NCBI GenBank assembly: GCA_000508965.1
Contig: BAHV02000017.1
Span: forward strand, 1-64,000
DNA: 64,000 nucleotides
Source: Dielma sp000508965
GTDB taxonomy: Bacteria > Bacillota_I > Bacilli_A > Erysipelotrichales > Erysipelotrichaceae
Direction: 5' to 3'
The notes beneath the pieces were generated by a model, which made no database searches, had not been told where the DNA came from, and saw only the letters and a list, made by a program, of their open reading frames with translations. This document shows, piece by piece, positions 34,642 through 43,810 of this stretch. Position 1 is the first letter of the stretch, and every line of letters starts with the position of its first letter. The position numbers were made by a program, and so were the translations under genes.

Positions 34642-35676
34642 CTACTCAAACCGTGTGAATGTTTTTAAGAAACGCAGATCATTTGTATAGAAATGGCGGA
34701 TATCATCAATGCCATATTTCAGCATGGCAACACGTTCAATACCAACGCCAAAGGCAAAACCGCTGCATTCCTTTGAATCATAGCCTGCCATCTCCAATAC
34801 ATTCGGATGTACCATGCCAGCACCGAGAATTTCAATCCAGCCAGTACCTTTACATACCGGACAGCCCTTGCCGTTGCAGATATGACAGCTTACATCAACC
34901 TCAACGCTTGGTTCAGTGAATTGGAAATAGCTCGGACGGAAACGAATGACACGCTTTTCACCAAACATTTTCTTAGCCATAAACTCTAAGGTACCCTTTA
35001 AATCAGATAAGGTTATATTTTCAGCAACAACTAAGCCTTCCATTTGTGTAAACTGATGAGAATGCGTTGCGTCGTCATCATCGCGGCGGTAAACCTTACC
35101 CGGACAAACAACCTTAATCGGCAGCTTAGGCGCATAGGCTTCCAGCTGACGTGTCTGAATCGCAGTCGTATGCGTTCTCAGCAATTCCTCAGCATTAATA
35201 TAGAATGTATCCTGCATATCACGAGCTGGATGTCCCTTCGGAATATTAGCCCGTTCAAAGTTATATAAATCAAATTCAATTTCCGGCCCTTCACCAATGG
35301 TATAACCTAAGCCGATAAACAAATCCTCAAGTTCCTGCTGAACAAGCGTCAGAGGATGCAGATTGCCAACCGTTGGATGATAGCCTTCCAGTGTGATATC
35401 AATTTTTTCACGTTCAAGACGATCTTCCATCTCTTTGGCTTCAAGTTCAGCCCATTTGCTTTCAATAGCCTGAGCGATCTGCGTCTTGATTTCATTAACT
35501 GCAGCGCCAAACTTAGGACGTTCTTCCGCACTCAAATCTTTCATTGATTTCATTACTTCCTGAATCGGTCCTTTTTTACCCAGATAAAGAACCCGGTGCT
35601 GCTGAAGCGCAGCCAGTGTCTGACTTTCACGAATTGCGTTAAGTCCCTCTTCTTTTAACTGTTCTAAATTTTTCAT
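34642..35676 (-). CDS. pheS: Phenylalanine--tRNA ligase alpha subunit
   Basis: This class II synthetase subunit has 344 residues. The start MKNLEQLKEEGLNAI at 35676 follows GGAAAGG; the longer frame reads through the T-box terminator. Class II motifs lie around GHPARDMQDTFY and FRPSYFQFTEPSVEVDV. The C-terminal FAFGVGIERVAMLKYG is motif 3. The CHICNGKGCPVCKG insertion is a zinc-like pair seen in Firmicute PheS. Confidence 0.97.
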   Translation of the reverse strand: MKNLEQLKEEGLNAIRESQTLAALQQHRVLYLGKKGPIQEVMKSMKDLSAEERPKFGAAVNEIKTQIAQAIESKWAELEAKEMEDRLEREKIDITLEGYHPTVGNLHPLTLVQQELEDLFIGLGYTIGEGPEIEFDLYNFERANIPKGHPARDMQDTFYINAEELLRTHTTAIQTRQLEAYAPKLPIKVVCPGKVYRRDDDDATHSHQFTQMEGLVVAENITLSDLKGTLEFMAKKMFGEKRVIRFRPSYFQFTEPSVEVDVSCHICNGKGCPVCKGTGWIEILGAGMVHPNVLEMAGYDSKECSGFAFGVGIERVAMLKYGIDDIRHFYTNDLRFLKTFTRFE

Positions 35677-35694
35677 CGTTTTTTCCTTTCCGAC

Positions 35695-35915
35695 TAATAA
35701 AAAAGCCGCAAGCTTGCAGGAACGCTCTTGCGCGGTACCATCCTGCTTCGTCTTGCGACACACTTTTACCCTGATAACCGGTTGTTTCCCGGGGGATGAT
35801 TAGTCCCACTATTCAAAGGTGAATTCAACAGTTTTCTCTAAAAACAGCTTGCAGTCGGTGGCTGTTTATCCCTGATAGAGAATATCTTCATGTTTACTAG
35901 TCCTTCTCAAAGTAT
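35695..35915 (-). promoter_or_regulatory. T-box leader, phenylalanine-specific
   Basis: On the minus strand the T-box core ATGGTACCGCGC lies near 35731-35743, with a terminator stem CGCAAG/CTTGCG and T6 ending near 35695. The likely specifier is TTC at 35823-35821 within GAATTCACC, a phenylalanine codon. It controls pheST. Confidence 0.9.
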
Positions 35916-35927
35916 TTAACAGTTGTT

Positions 35928-35956
35928 ATTATAGCCCAAAAAAATGGATTTGACAA
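35928..35956 (-). promoter_or_regulatory. pheST promoter
   Basis: -35 TTGTCA (35951-35956), a 17-base spacer and a perfect -10 TATAAT (35928-35933) on the minus strand lie directly upstream of the T-box leader. Confidence 0.85.
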
Positions 35957-36061
35957 ATGCTTTTTCACCTTATTCATACCCGCTGAAACACTGCATATTC
36001 CAAAAGCATCAAAAGTTACAATATCAACTCATAAAATTGGATAAACTTACTTGCTTAGCAG

Positions 36062-36228
36062 TTAAACTTCTATATAGCTTAATGTTTCAGGATATTCAAT
36101 CAAGAATTTATCTGCCGCATAGTCTAGAGTCAAAGGATGAAAATAGGCTTCATCACTGACTTCAAACTCTGTTTAGCTGTACGGCCAAAAAGAAATATGC
36201 CTAAACATAATAACATTAACTTTTCCAT
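36062..36228 (-). pseudogene. Frame-disrupted small secreted or membrane protein
   Basis: The minus strand starts MEKLMLLCLGIFLFGRTAK (36228) behind GAGGGATG. One base out of frame it continues TEFEVSDEAYFHPLTLDYAA and ends PETLSYIEV at 36062. A single missing A near the change would join them into about 55 residues with a signal-like N-terminus. Either a recent mutation or a sequence error. The family is not recognised. The rest of 35957-36291 holds nothing else. Confidence 0.5.
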
Positions 36229-36291
36229 TGATGTCATCCCTCATATTATAGTAAGTTTTAGATTCTTCTATAATCACATTAAACAGCTCGA

Positions 36292-36951
36292 TTATACCTT
36301 TACCTCATCCATATACATCTTAATCATTGAAAAGGTTTCCCTGCCGCACCGCTCATCCTCCAACAGCTCATGAGGCCCTTCCGGAATTAGATACAGTCTT
36401 TTCTGCGGATGATTGATTAAATGATAGGTTCGTTTGCCAATCGTCGGCGGCACAACATCATCTGCCATCCCTTGAATGACCAATGCCGGCACTTTGATTT
36501 TCTTTTGATACGGGCGCAGCATATTGATCAGCTTCGCAAATTCTATAGAATATTCAAGCAGTACCTTATCACGGTCATTGACTTCCGGTTTGCCGCCTTC
36601 CTTGAATTTAAAATCATTACAATAGGAAAGCACCTGTTTTACGCCGTAAACCTTAAATGACGGTGCAATCAAAATCAGCTTCTGAATCGGAAATTTATCG
36701 GCCAAATAACTGGCAATAACACCGCCCATCGAAAAACCTAACAAGGTAACCTGACACTCTATAAAATCAATGTCCTTTAATACTTCAATAGCTTTTTTCA
36801 GCCAGTCAGTCCAAATTGGATGCGGCGATAAATCATAAAGATCAAAAGTAACCAGCTCATAGTCCTGCCCCTTTGACCATTCAATCAAGTTACGGAAATT
36901 CTCCTGCCGCATATCACCAAAACCATGGATAGCTACTAATACTTTTCTCAT
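36292..36951 (-). CDS. Alpha/beta hydrolase
   Basis: The 219-residue hydrolase has HGFGDMRQENF as oxyanion region, nucleophile elbow GFSMGG, acid in GMADDVVP and His in PEGPHELLED. It is probably a carboxylesterase or lipase of the serine hydrolase type. It overlaps the upstream methyltransferase gene by 4 bases (ATGA). Confidence 0.85.
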   Translation of the reverse strand: MRKVLVAIHGFGDMRQENFRNLIEWSKGQDYELVTFDLYDLSPHPIWTDWLKKAIEVLKDIDFIECQVTLLGFSMGGVIASYLADKFPIQKLILIAPSFKVYGVKQVLSYCNDFKFKEGGKPEVNDRDKVLLEYSIEFAKLINMLRPYQKKIKVPALVIQGMADDVVPPTIGKRTYHLINHPQKRLYLIPEGPHELLEDERCGRETFSMIKMYMDEVKV

Positions 36952-37691
36952 AAGTCCTGCTTTCTGAATGCGTAACAGCAGATACCGGCTGCTACCGCTA
37001 CATTTAAACTTTCAAAACGATTCATTTCAATAAAAATACGATCATCACACAGAGTTAAGATTGCTTCACTGACGCCATTGCCTTCATTGCCGAAAACCAG
37101 CGCTGTCTTTTGCTGATTTACAAAGGTTGAAAGTCCCTTTGCCTCATGCAGCGAGGTTCCATATACTACGGTTCCCATCTGTTTCAGCTTATGAATCATA
37201 TCCGGCAGATGAGCTTTCAATACTGACATATGAAACAGTGCGCCCTGAGTTGAGCGAATTAATTTTTCATTATAAATATCAACGCTGCGGCCAGAGAAGA
37301 CAACTGCGTCAAAGCCAAACGAATAAGCAGTTCGAATGATCGTTCCCGCATTCCCCGGGTCCTGCACATCATCAAGCAGGATCACTTTATCACCAAGCGA
37401 GACATTACTGTCCTTAACCTTGCAGACACCTACACATGTATTAACCGAAACGGTACTGCGTAGCTTCTTCATAATTTCCTCACTGACCAAATAGCACTCC
37501 CCATTAAAATCAAATTGATACGGACAGTCAGGGCTGATGATCAGCGCCGTTAATAGACCTGCTGCGATTGCCTCCTGAATCAGATGTTCACCTTCAACTA
37601 AAAAGAGTCCGTCTCTGTCACGGTGTTTCTTATCATGATATTTCACCCATTGTTTTACACGGGGATTACTCACTGATGTTATCTCATTCAT
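36948..37691 (-). CDS. TrmH/SpoU-family RNA methyltransferase
   Basis: The start at 37691 gives MNEITSVSNPRVKQW and 247 residues, with AAGGA upstream. An N-terminal RNA-binding region (LFLVEGEHLIQEA) precedes the SPOUT knot: VILLDDVQDPGNAGTIIRTA, ALVFGNEGNGVSEAI and IEMNRFESLNVAVAAGIC. It probably 2'-O-methylates a tRNA or 23S rRNA nucleotide; the target is not certain. Confidence 0.9.
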   Translation of the reverse strand: MNEITSVSNPRVKQWVKYHDKKHRDRDGLFLVEGEHLIQEAIAAGLLTALIISPDCPYQFDFNGECYLVSEEIMKKLRSTVSVNTCVGVCKVKDSNVSLGDKVILLDDVQDPGNAGTIIRTAYSFGFDAVVFSGRSVDIYNEKLIRSTQGALFHMSVLKAHLPDMIHKLKQMGTVVYGTSLHEAKGLSTFVNQQKTALVFGNEGNGVSEAILTLCDDRIFIEMNRFESLNVAVAAGICCYAFRKQDL

Positions 37692-37721
37692 ATTCTCACA
37701 TCCTTGTTTGTAGTATATCCC

Positions 37722-37756
37722 AGACAAAGAAAATCTGCAAGCGAGAACCTGCAGAT
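37722..37756 (-). terminator. Terminator after the TVP38 gene
   Basis: ATCTGCA (37733-37739) pairs with TGCAGAT (37750-37756), with a T-rich tail on the minus strand. Confidence 0.65.
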
Positions 37757-37780
37757 GTTATATGTACTCGATTCAATTGT

Positions 37781-38479
37781 TTAGATACCGCTGGTTTGTG
37801 CTTCCGCTGCTTTTTTCTGAAATACAAAACGGTAAAACAGATAGCCGCCTAAGGAGAAGATACCGGTAATCGCATAAATCAAGATTGCCTGAGCAAGCAT
37901 ATTGCTGCCCAGATTAGCACCAACCAAGGTTGATGAATAAATGGAAGGAATGCGGGCAATGCTTGAAATCAGCAGGAAGGTCGACAGCTTCATATTCGTT
38001 AAACCTAACAAATAGGTAAAGATATCCTTTGGTGTTCCCGGAATCAGAAACAGGATAAAGGTAACGGCATTCAGCCGGCTCTCATCCTTAAAGAAACTGA
38101 TCTTATCCATTTTTTCTTCGGGAATAAACCGCTGAACAAATTTTTTGCCATAACGTTTCGTTAACAGGAAGATTAATGTTGAACCAATCAGATTCCCTAC
38201 TAAACAGAAGGCCATGCCGCCGATACTTCCATAAAGGACACCGAACAATACCTCAATAATTTCACCCGGCAGAATGGCTATCAGAATTTGAGCTGCATAA
38301 AGCAATATACCCACCAGCATGCTGCTGGCACCAAATTGTTCAAGGAAGGCCTTCATCTGATCCATATTGCTTAATAGATTAAACAGGTCTTTACCATAAT
38401 AAATCAGTCCCAATAGAATTAAACCACCAGCTATTACAGCACATATTCCTTTAAAAATATTACGATCCACTTGCTTCAT
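37781..38479 (-). CDS. TVP38/TMEM64 family membrane protein
   Basis: The 232-residue DedA-related protein has about five to six membrane segments. The SNARE-assoc domain signature is visible in LPGEIIEVLFGVLYG and FLIPGTPKDIFTYLLGL. Members are scramblase-like flippases for phospholipids or undecaprenyl phosphate. The substrate here is unknown. Confidence 0.85.
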   Translation of the reverse strand: MKQVDRNIFKGICAVIAGGLILLGLIYYGKDLFNLLSNMDQMKAFLEQFGASSMLVGILLYAAQILIAILPGEIIEVLFGVLYGSIGGMAFCLVGNLIGSTLIFLLTKRYGKKFVQRFIPEEKMDKISFFKDESRLNAVTFILFLIPGTPKDIFTYLLGLTNMKLSTFLLISSIARIPSIYSSTLVGANLGSNMLAQAILIYAITGIFSLGGYLFYRFVFQKKAAEAQTSGI

Positions 38480-38657
38480 CGCTTATCCCTCATTTCATGC
38501 TCTAAGAATAACAAATCATTCTTAAAACCTAACGGTGATAAGCTTAAAGATTTCTAAAGATTACTTAAATTTTACCTTTAAATTCAATGAGTGATGCTTA
38601 TGATATAATATATATAACCATAGACATTCATTTAATCTTGGGAAAGAAGCATTTGAT

Positions 38658-38944
38658 ATGAACAAGAAAATTGTCTATCTCATTTACACTCTGATTTTTA
38701 TTATCATTTACATCCTTCAGCTAGTAAATGTTTATAATTTTAAAAACATCTTACTGACCCTTACAGCAGCGTTATTAATTATCTCCGTATTAAGCAGCGG
38801 CTTATTAACCTCAGGGAATCGTATACAGGCTAATTTAAACACAGCTAAAAATGAAAACCGGTTTGCCCGACAGACCTTTTCTTACTTTTAGCGATACCGC
38901 CGGCCATTGTCTTGTTATTAACCTATCTGACACTTCCTTTTTAG
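38658..38944 (+). pseudogene. Frame-disrupted small membrane protein
   Basis: A plus-strand frame MNKKIVYLIYTLIFIIIYIL runs to a stop at 38891. It has two hydrophobic segments, followed out of frame by LLLAIPPAIVLLLTYLTLPF, a third, ending at 38944. Rejoining needs one frame change near 38870-38885. Either a mutated gene or a shorter intact protein of 77 residues. A TATAAT near 38602 lies upstream. No family recognised. Confidence 0.45.
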
Positions 38945-38981
38945 TAAGTAAAACCCTCAGTTGAGCTTTTATTTATATCAA

Positions 38982-39314
38982 TTATTTAAAAATCACCTGA
39001 ATCAGAAGCATATATAATGCCGTGCCGCCTAAGATACTGATTAAATTGTTGCGTTTCCAGCAATGCAGCCCAACTACGGCACTGACCGCAATTAATTCAG
39101 GAATGCCGTAAGGGAATGACAGCACCGCTGTATTGCGCAGACAATAAACAACTAACAATCCCATCATCGCATAAGGCAAAACATTTCCCAAATAGCGAAT
39201 CAGCGATGGCAGCTCATTTTTATTTCCCCATAAGATAAAGGGAATGACACGGGTCAAAAAGGTAACGCCCGCCATAATGGCAATAATTAAGATAGACGTT
39301 GCTGTTGAAATCAT
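38982..39314 (-). CDS. azlD: Branched-chain amino acid export subunit AzlD
   Basis: The 110-residue protein has four hydrophobic segments and the AzlD pattern (TFLTRVIPFILW, LGNVLPYAMMGLLVVYCL). It partners AzlC in an exporter of branched-chain amino acids and toxic analogues. It overlaps azlC by 4 bases. Confidence 0.9.
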   Translation of the reverse strand: MISTATSILIIAIMAGVTFLTRVIPFILWGNKNELPSLIRYLGNVLPYAMMGLLVVYCLRNTAVLSFPYGIPELIAVSAVVGLHCWKRNNLISILGGTALYMLLIQVIFK

Positions 39315-39997
39315 GAAGCATCACCTGCTTTCTTCTTCATTGCCATTAATACAAGCACAATCAAAATCATTGAAGGAATAACCATATTCTCAGCACCGAA
39401 TGCAACTAATGAAAGCAGTCCGCAGGCGGTTCCGCACAATGCCGGACGGTGATCTGAACAGCTTAGCCATTGTTCCGTAAAGATCACCACAAACAAAGCA
39501 ATCAACGCGAAATCAATCCCTGTTGTATCAAAGGGCAGCATGCTGCCGATCAGTGAACCTAGAATCGAGCCGATAATCCAGTAGCATTGATCCAAAAAAG
39601 AAATCAGAAACATCAGCTTGTCGGCGTGACCCTCCTCATTCTTGATATTAACCAGCAAAGAATAAGTTTCATCGGTCAAAGAAAAAATCATATATGGCTT
39701 TTTGCGTCCCATATGCGAAAATGGCTCAATCATGCTTAAACCATAAAATATATGCCGTACATTCACCAGCAAGGTCATCAAAGCCACTTCCACAAGACTG
39801 ACACCCGGCACAAAGAAATTAATGCCGATAAACTGCATACTGCCGGCATAAACAAATACTGACATGGCTGCCGCCCATAAAAAATTATATCCTTTTTCCT
39901 GAAACAGCATACCAAAAGCGATGCCGACAAATAAATAGCCAAGCATTACTGGAATTGTGGTTTCAACCGCTTCAAAAAAGACGCCCTTATGCTTCAT
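39311..39997 (-). CDS. azlC: Branched-chain amino acid exporter AzlC
   Basis: The 228-residue membrane protein has about six to seven segments and the family motifs VMLGYLFVGIAFG, YAGSMQFIGINFF and TDETYSLL. It is the larger subunit of the AzlCD exporter. The azlD start overlaps its stop. Confidence 0.92.
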   Translation of the reverse strand: MKHKGVFFEAVETTIPVMLGYLFVGIAFGMLFQEKGYNFLWAAAMSVFVYAGSMQFIGINFFVPGVSLVEVALMTLLVNVRHIFYGLSMIEPFSHMGRKKPYMIFSLTDETYSLLVNIKNEEGHADKLMFLISFLDQCYWIIGSILGSLIGSMLPFDTTGIDFALIALFVVIFTEQWLSCSDHRPALCGTACGLLSLVAFGAENMVIPSMILIVLVLMAMKKKAGDAS

Positions 39998-40080
39998 AAA
40001 CTACCCCATTTCTTTGTTTCAATTATACTCATATATAAAGAAAAAGAAAGAACTTTTTTCTGAAACAGGTATCATTTCCA

Positions 40081-40234
40081 CTAAACTGCCATTCCTTCAT
40101 GAAAATCCATAGGATTCGTCAATCTATATCGCACATGATACTTATCATCAAACAGACTGAACCTCTCCAACAGTCATATTCAGATACCTTAAAATAACAT
40201 TGGCATCAATCAGTTTCTCATGTTTTCTTGCCAT
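40081..40234 (-). pseudogene. Remnant of a PIN-domain toxin gene
   Basis: AGGAGAA lies before a start at 40234, then MARKHEKLIDANVILRYLNM follows, the PIN-domain N-terminus with its first catalytic aspartate (D10). The frame stops after 28 codons at 40148. Another frame continues FDDKYHVRYRLTNPMDF to 40081. About 100 residues of a PIN protein are missing. No antitoxin gene is near. The rest of 39998-40357 holds nothing else. Confidence 0.6.
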
Positions 40235-40357
40235 AACTATTTCTCCTAAATAAATTATAGAGCAGCTTCTCAGAAACACACATAGCCTAAGGCTGAGTTT
40301 GCCTATACCACATAAAAAGCGAACCCATGTTTATGAGTTCACTATTTTTATAACCTT

Positions 40358-41290
40358 TTATTTTAACTTGCTTAACTCACAGGCAATCTGCGATGCCAGC
40401 TTAGCGTTATTATAAACCAGCTGTATATTCGCAGCCAGACTTGATCCGCCGGTAATTTTTTGAATCTTATCCAATAAATACGGCGTTGTATCCTTGCCTT
40501 TAATGCCTAAGCGATTAGCCTCTTCAATTGCTTCATCAATGGATTTGTTGATCAGATCCGGATCCATTGAGTATTCTTCAGGGATCGGATTGGTAACCAG
40601 CATCCCGCCGCGTAATCCTAAATCCTCTTTAGCCTTGTAGACATCGGCTAATTCCTTCGGTGTATCCATGCGGTAGTCTACTTTAAAGCCGCTCTTGCGT
40701 GTATAGAAGGCTGGTAATTCTTCACTCTGATAACCAAATACCGTTACCCCTTTGGTTTCCAAATATTCAAGCGTTAAACCGAGATCAAGAATGGATTTTG
40801 CACCTGCGCAAACAACCATTACCGGTGTTTCAGCTAATTCCTCAAGGTCTGCGGAAATATCCATTGTAGTTTCAGCTCCGCGGTGAACACCGCCGACACC
40901 GCCGGTCGCGAAGATTTTAACACCGGCAAGATTGGCAAGAATCATGGTCGCAGCTACCGTTGTCGCGCCATCTTCACCCTTAGCAGCCAACACTGGAATA
41001 TCACGGCGGCTGGCTTTGATGACATTCAGCCCTTTACGGCCTAAATGATCAATTTCTTCCTTTGAAATACCTACCTTCAGCTTACCGCCGATAATGGCAA
41101 TCGTAGCCGGTACAGCACCATTGTCACGTACGACCTTTTCCACATTTAAGGCGGTTTCCACATTCTGCGGATATGGCATGCCATGAGAGATAATCGTTGA
41201 TTCCAGCGCTACGACCGGACGTCCCTCGGCTAATGCCTTCTGTACTTCTTCAGATACGTCTAAATACTTTCTTAAGTTACTTGTGTTCAT
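40358..41290 (-). CDS. psuG: Pseudouridine-5'-phosphate glycosidase
   Basis: The enzyme splits pseudouridine 5'-phosphate to uracil and ribose 5-phosphate. The 310 residues carry VALESTIISHGMPYPQN (about residues 28-44), SRRDIPVLAAKGEDGATTVAA, FATGGVGGVHRGAE and the C-terminal PYLLDKI. It lies 10 bases downstream of the kinase that makes its substrate. Confidence 0.96.
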   Translation of the reverse strand: MNTSNLRKYLDVSEEVQKALAEGRPVVALESTIISHGMPYPQNVETALNVEKVVRDNGAVPATIAIIGGKLKVGISKEEIDHLGRKGLNVIKASRRDIPVLAAKGEDGATTVAATMILANLAGVKIFATGGVGGVHRGAETTMDISADLEELAETPVMVVCAGAKSILDLGLTLEYLETKGVTVFGYQSEELPAFYTRKSGFKVDYRMDTPKELADVYKAKEDLGLRGGMLVTNPIPEEYSMDPDLINKSIDEAIEEANRLGIKGKDTTPYLLDKIQKITGGSSLAANIQLVYNNAKLASQIACELSKLK

Positions 41291-41300
41291 TTTTTTCCTC

Positions 41301-42395
41301 CTATTTTACTGGATGCTGATCCAGAATTTCAAGTATATGTTCACAGCTGATATGCGGACTGATGGTTGATTCACTGGCGATACAAATGCTAGCTGCCGCC
41401 ATACCGGCTCTGGCAATATCACGCAGCGGAAGCTGCTGCCGCCATGCCCAGGCAAGGGCTGCGACAAAGCTGTCGCCGGCGCCTGTCGTATTGACAATTT
41501 CACATGGAAGGCTTGGCAGATGCATATGCTCATGGTTATTCGCCGCATAAACACCATCTTCTCCTAAAGATATAAAAACCTGCTGCATCCCCTGTTTCAG
41601 AAAACACTCTGCCGCTGCGCGCAGGGAATTTTCATCAACGATTTTAATGCTTGTCAGTTCCTCCGCTTCAATAAGGTTTGGTTTCAATGTGTGAATCTTA
41701 CCTAACAAGCCTTTCAGCTTTTTCGCCTTAGTCGTTGATACCGTATCGGCAAATAACGGACACCGGCAATTCTCTGCAAGATATTCTAAGGTATTCTGCG
41801 GTATATTGGTATCACAGATACAAAGGCTTGCCCGATTGATAAAATCGATGCGGGTAGCCATCAGTTCAGGTGTTAAATGCTCATAAATCCCCATATCCGA
41901 CACCGCTAATTCCATATCGCCATGCTCATCAGTAATAAATAAATAAGTCGATGTCACACCGTTGGGAATCGTAAAGGACTGGGATGTATCAATGCCGATG
42001 CGATGGCATTCTTCACTGAGCTGTGATGCATAGCCATCACTGCCGAAAGCCGTAATCAATTTCACATCTTCATCTAACAGCGCCAAATTATGCGCGATAT
42101 TGCGGCCAACGCCGCCCGCCGATAAAAAGGTAGTGCCGGGATTGGAATCACGCATAACCAATGGCTGATACGGACGTCCGCAGATATCCATGTTCACACC
42201 GCCGATTACCACGATATATGGCTTTTTCTGTAAGATATAACCCTTACCCTGAATCAATCCTTTTTTAGTCAGATTGGAGATATGCACAGCTGCCGATGAG
42301 CGGGTAATACCTGCCAGATCTGCCAGCTCCTGTTGGGAGATCAAGGGATTTTCCTCAATCCAATGCAGAATCTGACGTTCTCGATCAGTAATCAT
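41301..42395 (-). CDS. psuK: Pseudouridine kinase with N-terminal winged-helix domain
   Basis: The 364-residue protein has a winged helix at 1-about 55 (SQQELADLAGITRSSAAVHI) and a PfkB-type kinase from about 58 (VVIGGVNMDI, SAGGVGRNIAHNLALL). It ends with the catalytic NTTGAGDSF near residue 308. Such HTH-PfkB fusions with psuG are known in Firmicutes. The HTH may bind the direct repeats in its own leader. Confidence 0.92.
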   Translation of the reverse strand: MITDRERQILHWIEENPLISQQELADLAGITRSSAAVHISNLTKKGLIQGKGYILQKKPYIVVIGGVNMDICGRPYQPLVMRDSNPGTTFLSAGGVGRNIAHNLALLDEDVKLITAFGSDGYASQLSEECHRIGIDTSQSFTIPNGVTSTYLFITDEHGDMELAVSDMGIYEHLTPELMATRIDFINRASLCICDTNIPQNTLEYLAENCRCPLFADTVSTTKAKKLKGLLGKIHTLKPNLIEAEELTSIKIVDENSLRAAAECFLKQGMQQVFISLGEDGVYAANNHEHMHLPSLPCEIVNTTGAGDSFVAALAWAWRQQLPLRDIARAGMAAASICIASESTISPHISCEHILEILDQHPVK

Positions 42396-42411
42396 AACTG
42401 CCTCCTTTCCA

Positions 42412-42484
42412 TAATCATTTGTTTAGTATTCTAATCTTTTGCTTATTACATCTTTATAGTACCGCTTGCTGAGTATAAAGTCAA
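42412..42484 (-). promoter_or_regulatory. psuK promoter with direct-repeat operator
   Basis: On the minus strand the -35 TTGACT (42479-42484) and -10 TACTAT (42456-42461) have a 17-base spacer. Downstream two direct repeats, written on the plus strand as TAATCATTTGTTT (42412-42424) and TAATCTTTTGCTT (42432-42444), match at 11 of 13 and are 20 bases apart. Confidence 0.7.
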
Positions 42485-42539
42485 GCAGGAAAATACAAAA
42501 AAATACAGACCGTTTGCACATGTCTGTATCATTTGATGA

Positions 42540-43799
42540 TTATGCCTTTTCAGCTTTAATCAGCTTAGCCATATAAAAGCCATCGGTATTGTATTCATAA
42601 GGGAAAATAGTTCGCTGACTGACCAGCTGCGCGTTATCATGCAGTCCCAGAAATTTCTCAATTTGCTTTTCATTTTCTTTTTTATTCAGTGTACACGTAG
42701 AATAGACAAGAACGCCGCCCGGTTTTACCATTTTAAATGCGGTATCTAAAAGCTTTGCCTGAAGCGGCAGTAAAGTATCCATATCTTCCGGCTGCATATG
42801 TACTTTGATATCATTTTTGCGCTTCATTACGCCATAGCCGGAGCATGGCGCATCGACCAATACCCGATCAAAGCTTTCCTCATCATATTCATGATTGATT
42901 TCACAAGCATCAAAGCACCATGGCTGAATGATGCTTAAGCCAAGTCTGGCTGCCGCATTACTAATCAACTCAACGCGATGTTCATGAATATCCAAGGCAA
43001 TGATTTCTCCCTCATTTTTCATCAGCTGAGCCATATGGCATGTTTTCGTTCCCGGCGCCGCGCACATATCCAAAATACTCTCATCGGGCTGAGGATCAAC
43101 TAATAAGGCGACACACTGGCTTGCCTCATCCTGAATCGATACTCTGCCGGTCAGATATTCCTTTGTATCAGCAATATTGCCGCCATGATAAATCAGCGCG
43201 TCCTCACTCAAACAGCCCTTTTCAAAGTCAGGATTGGCGGCAATGATTTCATCACGGCTCGTAACACATGTATTCACCCGGGCCGCTAACGCCGGTGCTC
43301 CCTGATCATCAAGACAGATCCGCTCAGCAATTTCATAACCATATTGTTTTTCCCACATCTTGACCACCCATAAAGGATGCGATGTTTTGATGGATAACTG
43401 AAAAATCGCATCGCCAAGGATCGGACGTTTACCCTCTCTTAAAAAACGCCGCAGCATTGCGTTAATCATTGCTTTATACTTACCTTTATGCTTCTTAGCC
43501 GCAATTTCCACCGCTTCATTCACCACCGCATATTCAGGTACCTTGTCCATAAACAGAAACTGATAGATGCTCATATCCATCAAAAGTGCCATATCAGCGG
43601 CAATATCGCTTTGCACATAGGCCTCCCATTGATATCTGAGATAGAGATAATTCTGCATCGTACCATAAACGATATTAGTAATCAAACCCTTATCCACTGA
43701 ACTGAAATCACTCATTTCTTTACGCAGATAAAGATTGCTGTAACTTTTACCTAAAACAATATCACATAAACAATTGTATGCTTTTTCTCTTGCTTTCAT
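42540..43799 (-). CDS. rsmB: 16S rRNA (cytosine-967-C5)-methyltransferase
   Basis: The 419-residue protein joins a NusB-like RNA-binding domain (1-about 140) to a SAM methyltransferase. Motif IV is DAPCSGYGVMK (about residues 323-333), motif VI VYSTCTLNKKEN with the catalytic cysteine. It modifies C967 of 16S rRNA. It follows priA directly, as in B. subtilis. Confidence 0.95.
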   Translation of the reverse strand: MKAREKAYNCLCDIVLGKSYSNLYLRKEMSDFSSVDKGLITNIVYGTMQNYLYLRYQWEAYVQSDIAADMALLMDMSIYQFLFMDKVPEYAVVNEAVEIAAKKHKGKYKAMINAMLRRFLREGKRPILGDAIFQLSIKTSHPLWVVKMWEKQYGYEIAERICLDDQGAPALAARVNTCVTSRDEIIAANPDFEKGCLSEDALIYHGGNIADTKEYLTGRVSIQDEASQCVALLVDPQPDESILDMCAAPGTKTCHMAQLMKNEGEIIALDIHEHRVELISNAAARLGLSIIQPWCFDACEINHEYDEESFDRVLVDAPCSGYGVMKRKNDIKVHMQPEDMDTLLPLQAKLLDTAFKMVKPGGVLVYSTCTLNKKENEKQIEKFLGLHDNAQLVSQRTIFPYEYNTDGFYMAKLIKAEKA

Positions 43800-43810
43800 A
43801 AGCCTCTCCT

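Noticed and set aside
36137..36373. 78-codon plus-strand frame
   Set aside because: It overlaps the lipase end and the small decayed gene, and has low protein-like character.
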